Source: Flammula alnicola (taxonomy: Eukaryota; Basidiomycota; Agaricomycetes; Agaricales; Strophariaceae). Taken from it: DNA of 32,529 nucleotides. The notes beneath the pieces were generated by a model that saw only the letters and a list, made by a program, of their open reading frames with translations, searched no databases and was not told the origin of the DNA. The position numbers and the translations under genes were made by a program. Shown here one piece after another: positions 31,614-32,529 of this stretch (position 1 is its first letter; the number at the start of each line of letters is the position of its first letter). The stretch is taken from positions 1-32,529 of the forward strand of contig JADNRV010000460.1 in the NCBI GenBank assembly GCA_015499995.1. Reading direction: 5' to 3'.

Positions 31614-32364
31614 TTACTTTCCTCTGTGCAGCTTGAAGGAGTTCTGGATACCCTTCCCTGCTTTGATATCCTCCATGCATTGAGCATCTATTTCTCTCCC
31701 TTTCGTAGCCAACTCAATTACCTGCGTTTCCAAACCATGTGGTACACAGACCACCCCGTCTTCATCAGCAATCATCCAGTCCCCGGTTGAATAGTAACAG
31801 CTGGGAAGGTGTCCGCTCCCGAGCCTTGCGGAAATATAGTTAAGGGTACATTCACGGCCGAGGGTCTCGTGAAAGGGGATTGGCCAAGAGTTGAATGACC
31901 ACGAGAGAAGACCGGGAACCCAAGGGCACGGTGCTCGCTAAGGTCTCTGCAACGACCAGAAATAATGACGCCTGTAGCACCGCGAGCCTGTGCGCCAGCA
32001 GTCATGAGCCCACCCCATACTGCACTTTTAGCTTCTGCCTTTCATACCAGCTCATAAGCGGACATAGAACGGAAAGGCAAGAAAACAGAATCGAACCGGA
32101 CGGTGCGTCGACAACAACGACTGAGCCTGCGGGTGCCGTGTCGACGAAGTGGGAGAGTTTTGGAGCTGTCACGTCTGAAGCAAGTACCATTTTCACTGTA
32201 TAAGCTGGACTGCAGATTCTGATTTCCGAGTTGGAAGTTGCTGGGGACACTATATGAATGTCGGGAATATGACCTCCATGAGGTACTTTGAGCTTGATCA
32301 AGGCATCCGAAATTTCGCAAGTAGAGAAAGCTTTCAGAAGAGAATCGCGGGATGTACTCGACAT
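31614..32364 (-). CDS. RraA-family protein (HMG/CHA aldolase-like), with an apparent 1-nt frameshift
   Basis: Model: complement(join(31614..32034,32097..32364)), 229 residues if one base is restored at the C run 31781-31784. Start MSSTSRDSLLKAFSTCEISD was chosen; in-frame Mets at 32406 and 32421 would add a short basic extension. The fold is that of RraA and 4-hydroxy-4-methyl-2-oxoglutarate / 4-carboxy-4-hydroxy-2-oxoadipate aldolases. Visible motifs: STCEISDALIKL, SAVWGGLMTAGAQARGATGV with the glycine-rich loop, ISGRCRDLSEH with the family's Arg-Asp pair that contacts substrate and metal, and FSRGHSTLGQSPFTRPSAVN. The metal-site follow-on DWMIADEDGVVCVP appears only in the shifted frame. 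A 62-nt intron (32096-32035) joins DAPS to EAKSAVWGG in phase. Whether the fungal protein is an aldolase, an oxaloacetate decarboxylase or only binds RNase-type partners is not known. POLK converges on it. Confidence 0.9.
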
Positions 32365-32529
32365 GGAGTTCAATAGGGGCTTTAGCCTTGTGAGAGTCCG
32401 ATTCATGGAGGCTAAGAGCAAAGCTGCAGTGGGTCACGGTAAAGTCCACTGGGAAAGATAAGATAAGATAATATTGTATCGCACGTGGAATGGTCCTGCG
32501 GGGCAATAAGCATACGTTTGAGTGACTGG

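Noticed and set aside
32455..32475. aagat repeat as a GATA-factor promoter element of the RraA-family gene
   Set aside because: Three copies of a 5-bp repeat also fit simple slippage, and nothing else supports factor binding.
1..32529. Transposon, virus-derived element or secondary-metabolite cluster
   Set aside because: No transposase, integrase, reverse transcriptase, long terminal repeat, capsid or biosynthetic core gene was recognised; the genes are housekeeping or conserved fungal ones.

Overview
The window looks like nuclear DNA of a mushroom-forming fungus (Basidiomycota, probably Agaricomycetes). The evidence is genes cut by many 44-71 nt GT-AG introns, standard-code nuclear genes for mitochondrial, glutathione and autophagy proteins, and a very large AlkB-like dioxygenase with zinc ribbons of a kind I associate with Agaricomycetes. 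I see no bacterial operon, rRNA, tRNA, CRISPR array or intact transposon.

Layout. 1-5.8 kb is gene-poor and decayed. It holds the last 50 codons of a small-heat-shock-domain gene (+), a wrecked AFG1-type mitochondrial AAA ATPase (+, about 1.0-2.65 kb), a short exon-like remnant (3.67-4.05 kb), simple repeats, and what is probably the 3' UTR of the next gene. 5.86-7.49 kb carries a second small-heat-shock-domain gene (-) with a long disordered N-terminus. 7.5-10.35 kb has no gene I can support. From 10.35 kb the window is gene-dense: a PH-domain/coiled-coil protein (+), an AlkB-like 2OG-Fe(II) dioxygenase with an AT-hook and zinc ribbons (-), mitochondrial ATP synthase delta subunit (-), glutamate-cysteine ligase (-), Beclin/Atg6 (-), an intronless caspase-fold protein (+), DNA polymerase kappa (+) and an RraA-family protein (-).

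Relations between genes. These are independent eukaryotic transcription units. PH/AlkB-like and POLK/RraA are tail-to-tail pairs with 105 and 124 bp between stop codons. ATG6 and the caspase gene diverge from a 625 bp shared upstream region. Polymerase kappa and the AlkB-like enzyme both suggest DNA or nucleic-acid damage handling, and ATG6 and the caspase-like protein both touch cell fate, but nothing here proves a functional cluster.

Main observations. (1) At least four single-base frame breaks interrupt otherwise intact genes (PH protein, POLK twice, RraA), with a fifth ambiguous one in the AlkB-like gene. Two clearly, and a third plausibly, are a C4 run where five C would keep the frame, so consensus error should be excluded before calling pseudogenes. 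(2) The AlkB-like gene needs a 7-nt microexon, and POLK has adjacent 12- and 15-nt exons. (3) Two related heat-shock-domain genes face each other across a degraded interval. All exon models were built by eye from splice signals and remembered family conservation; no database search was run.
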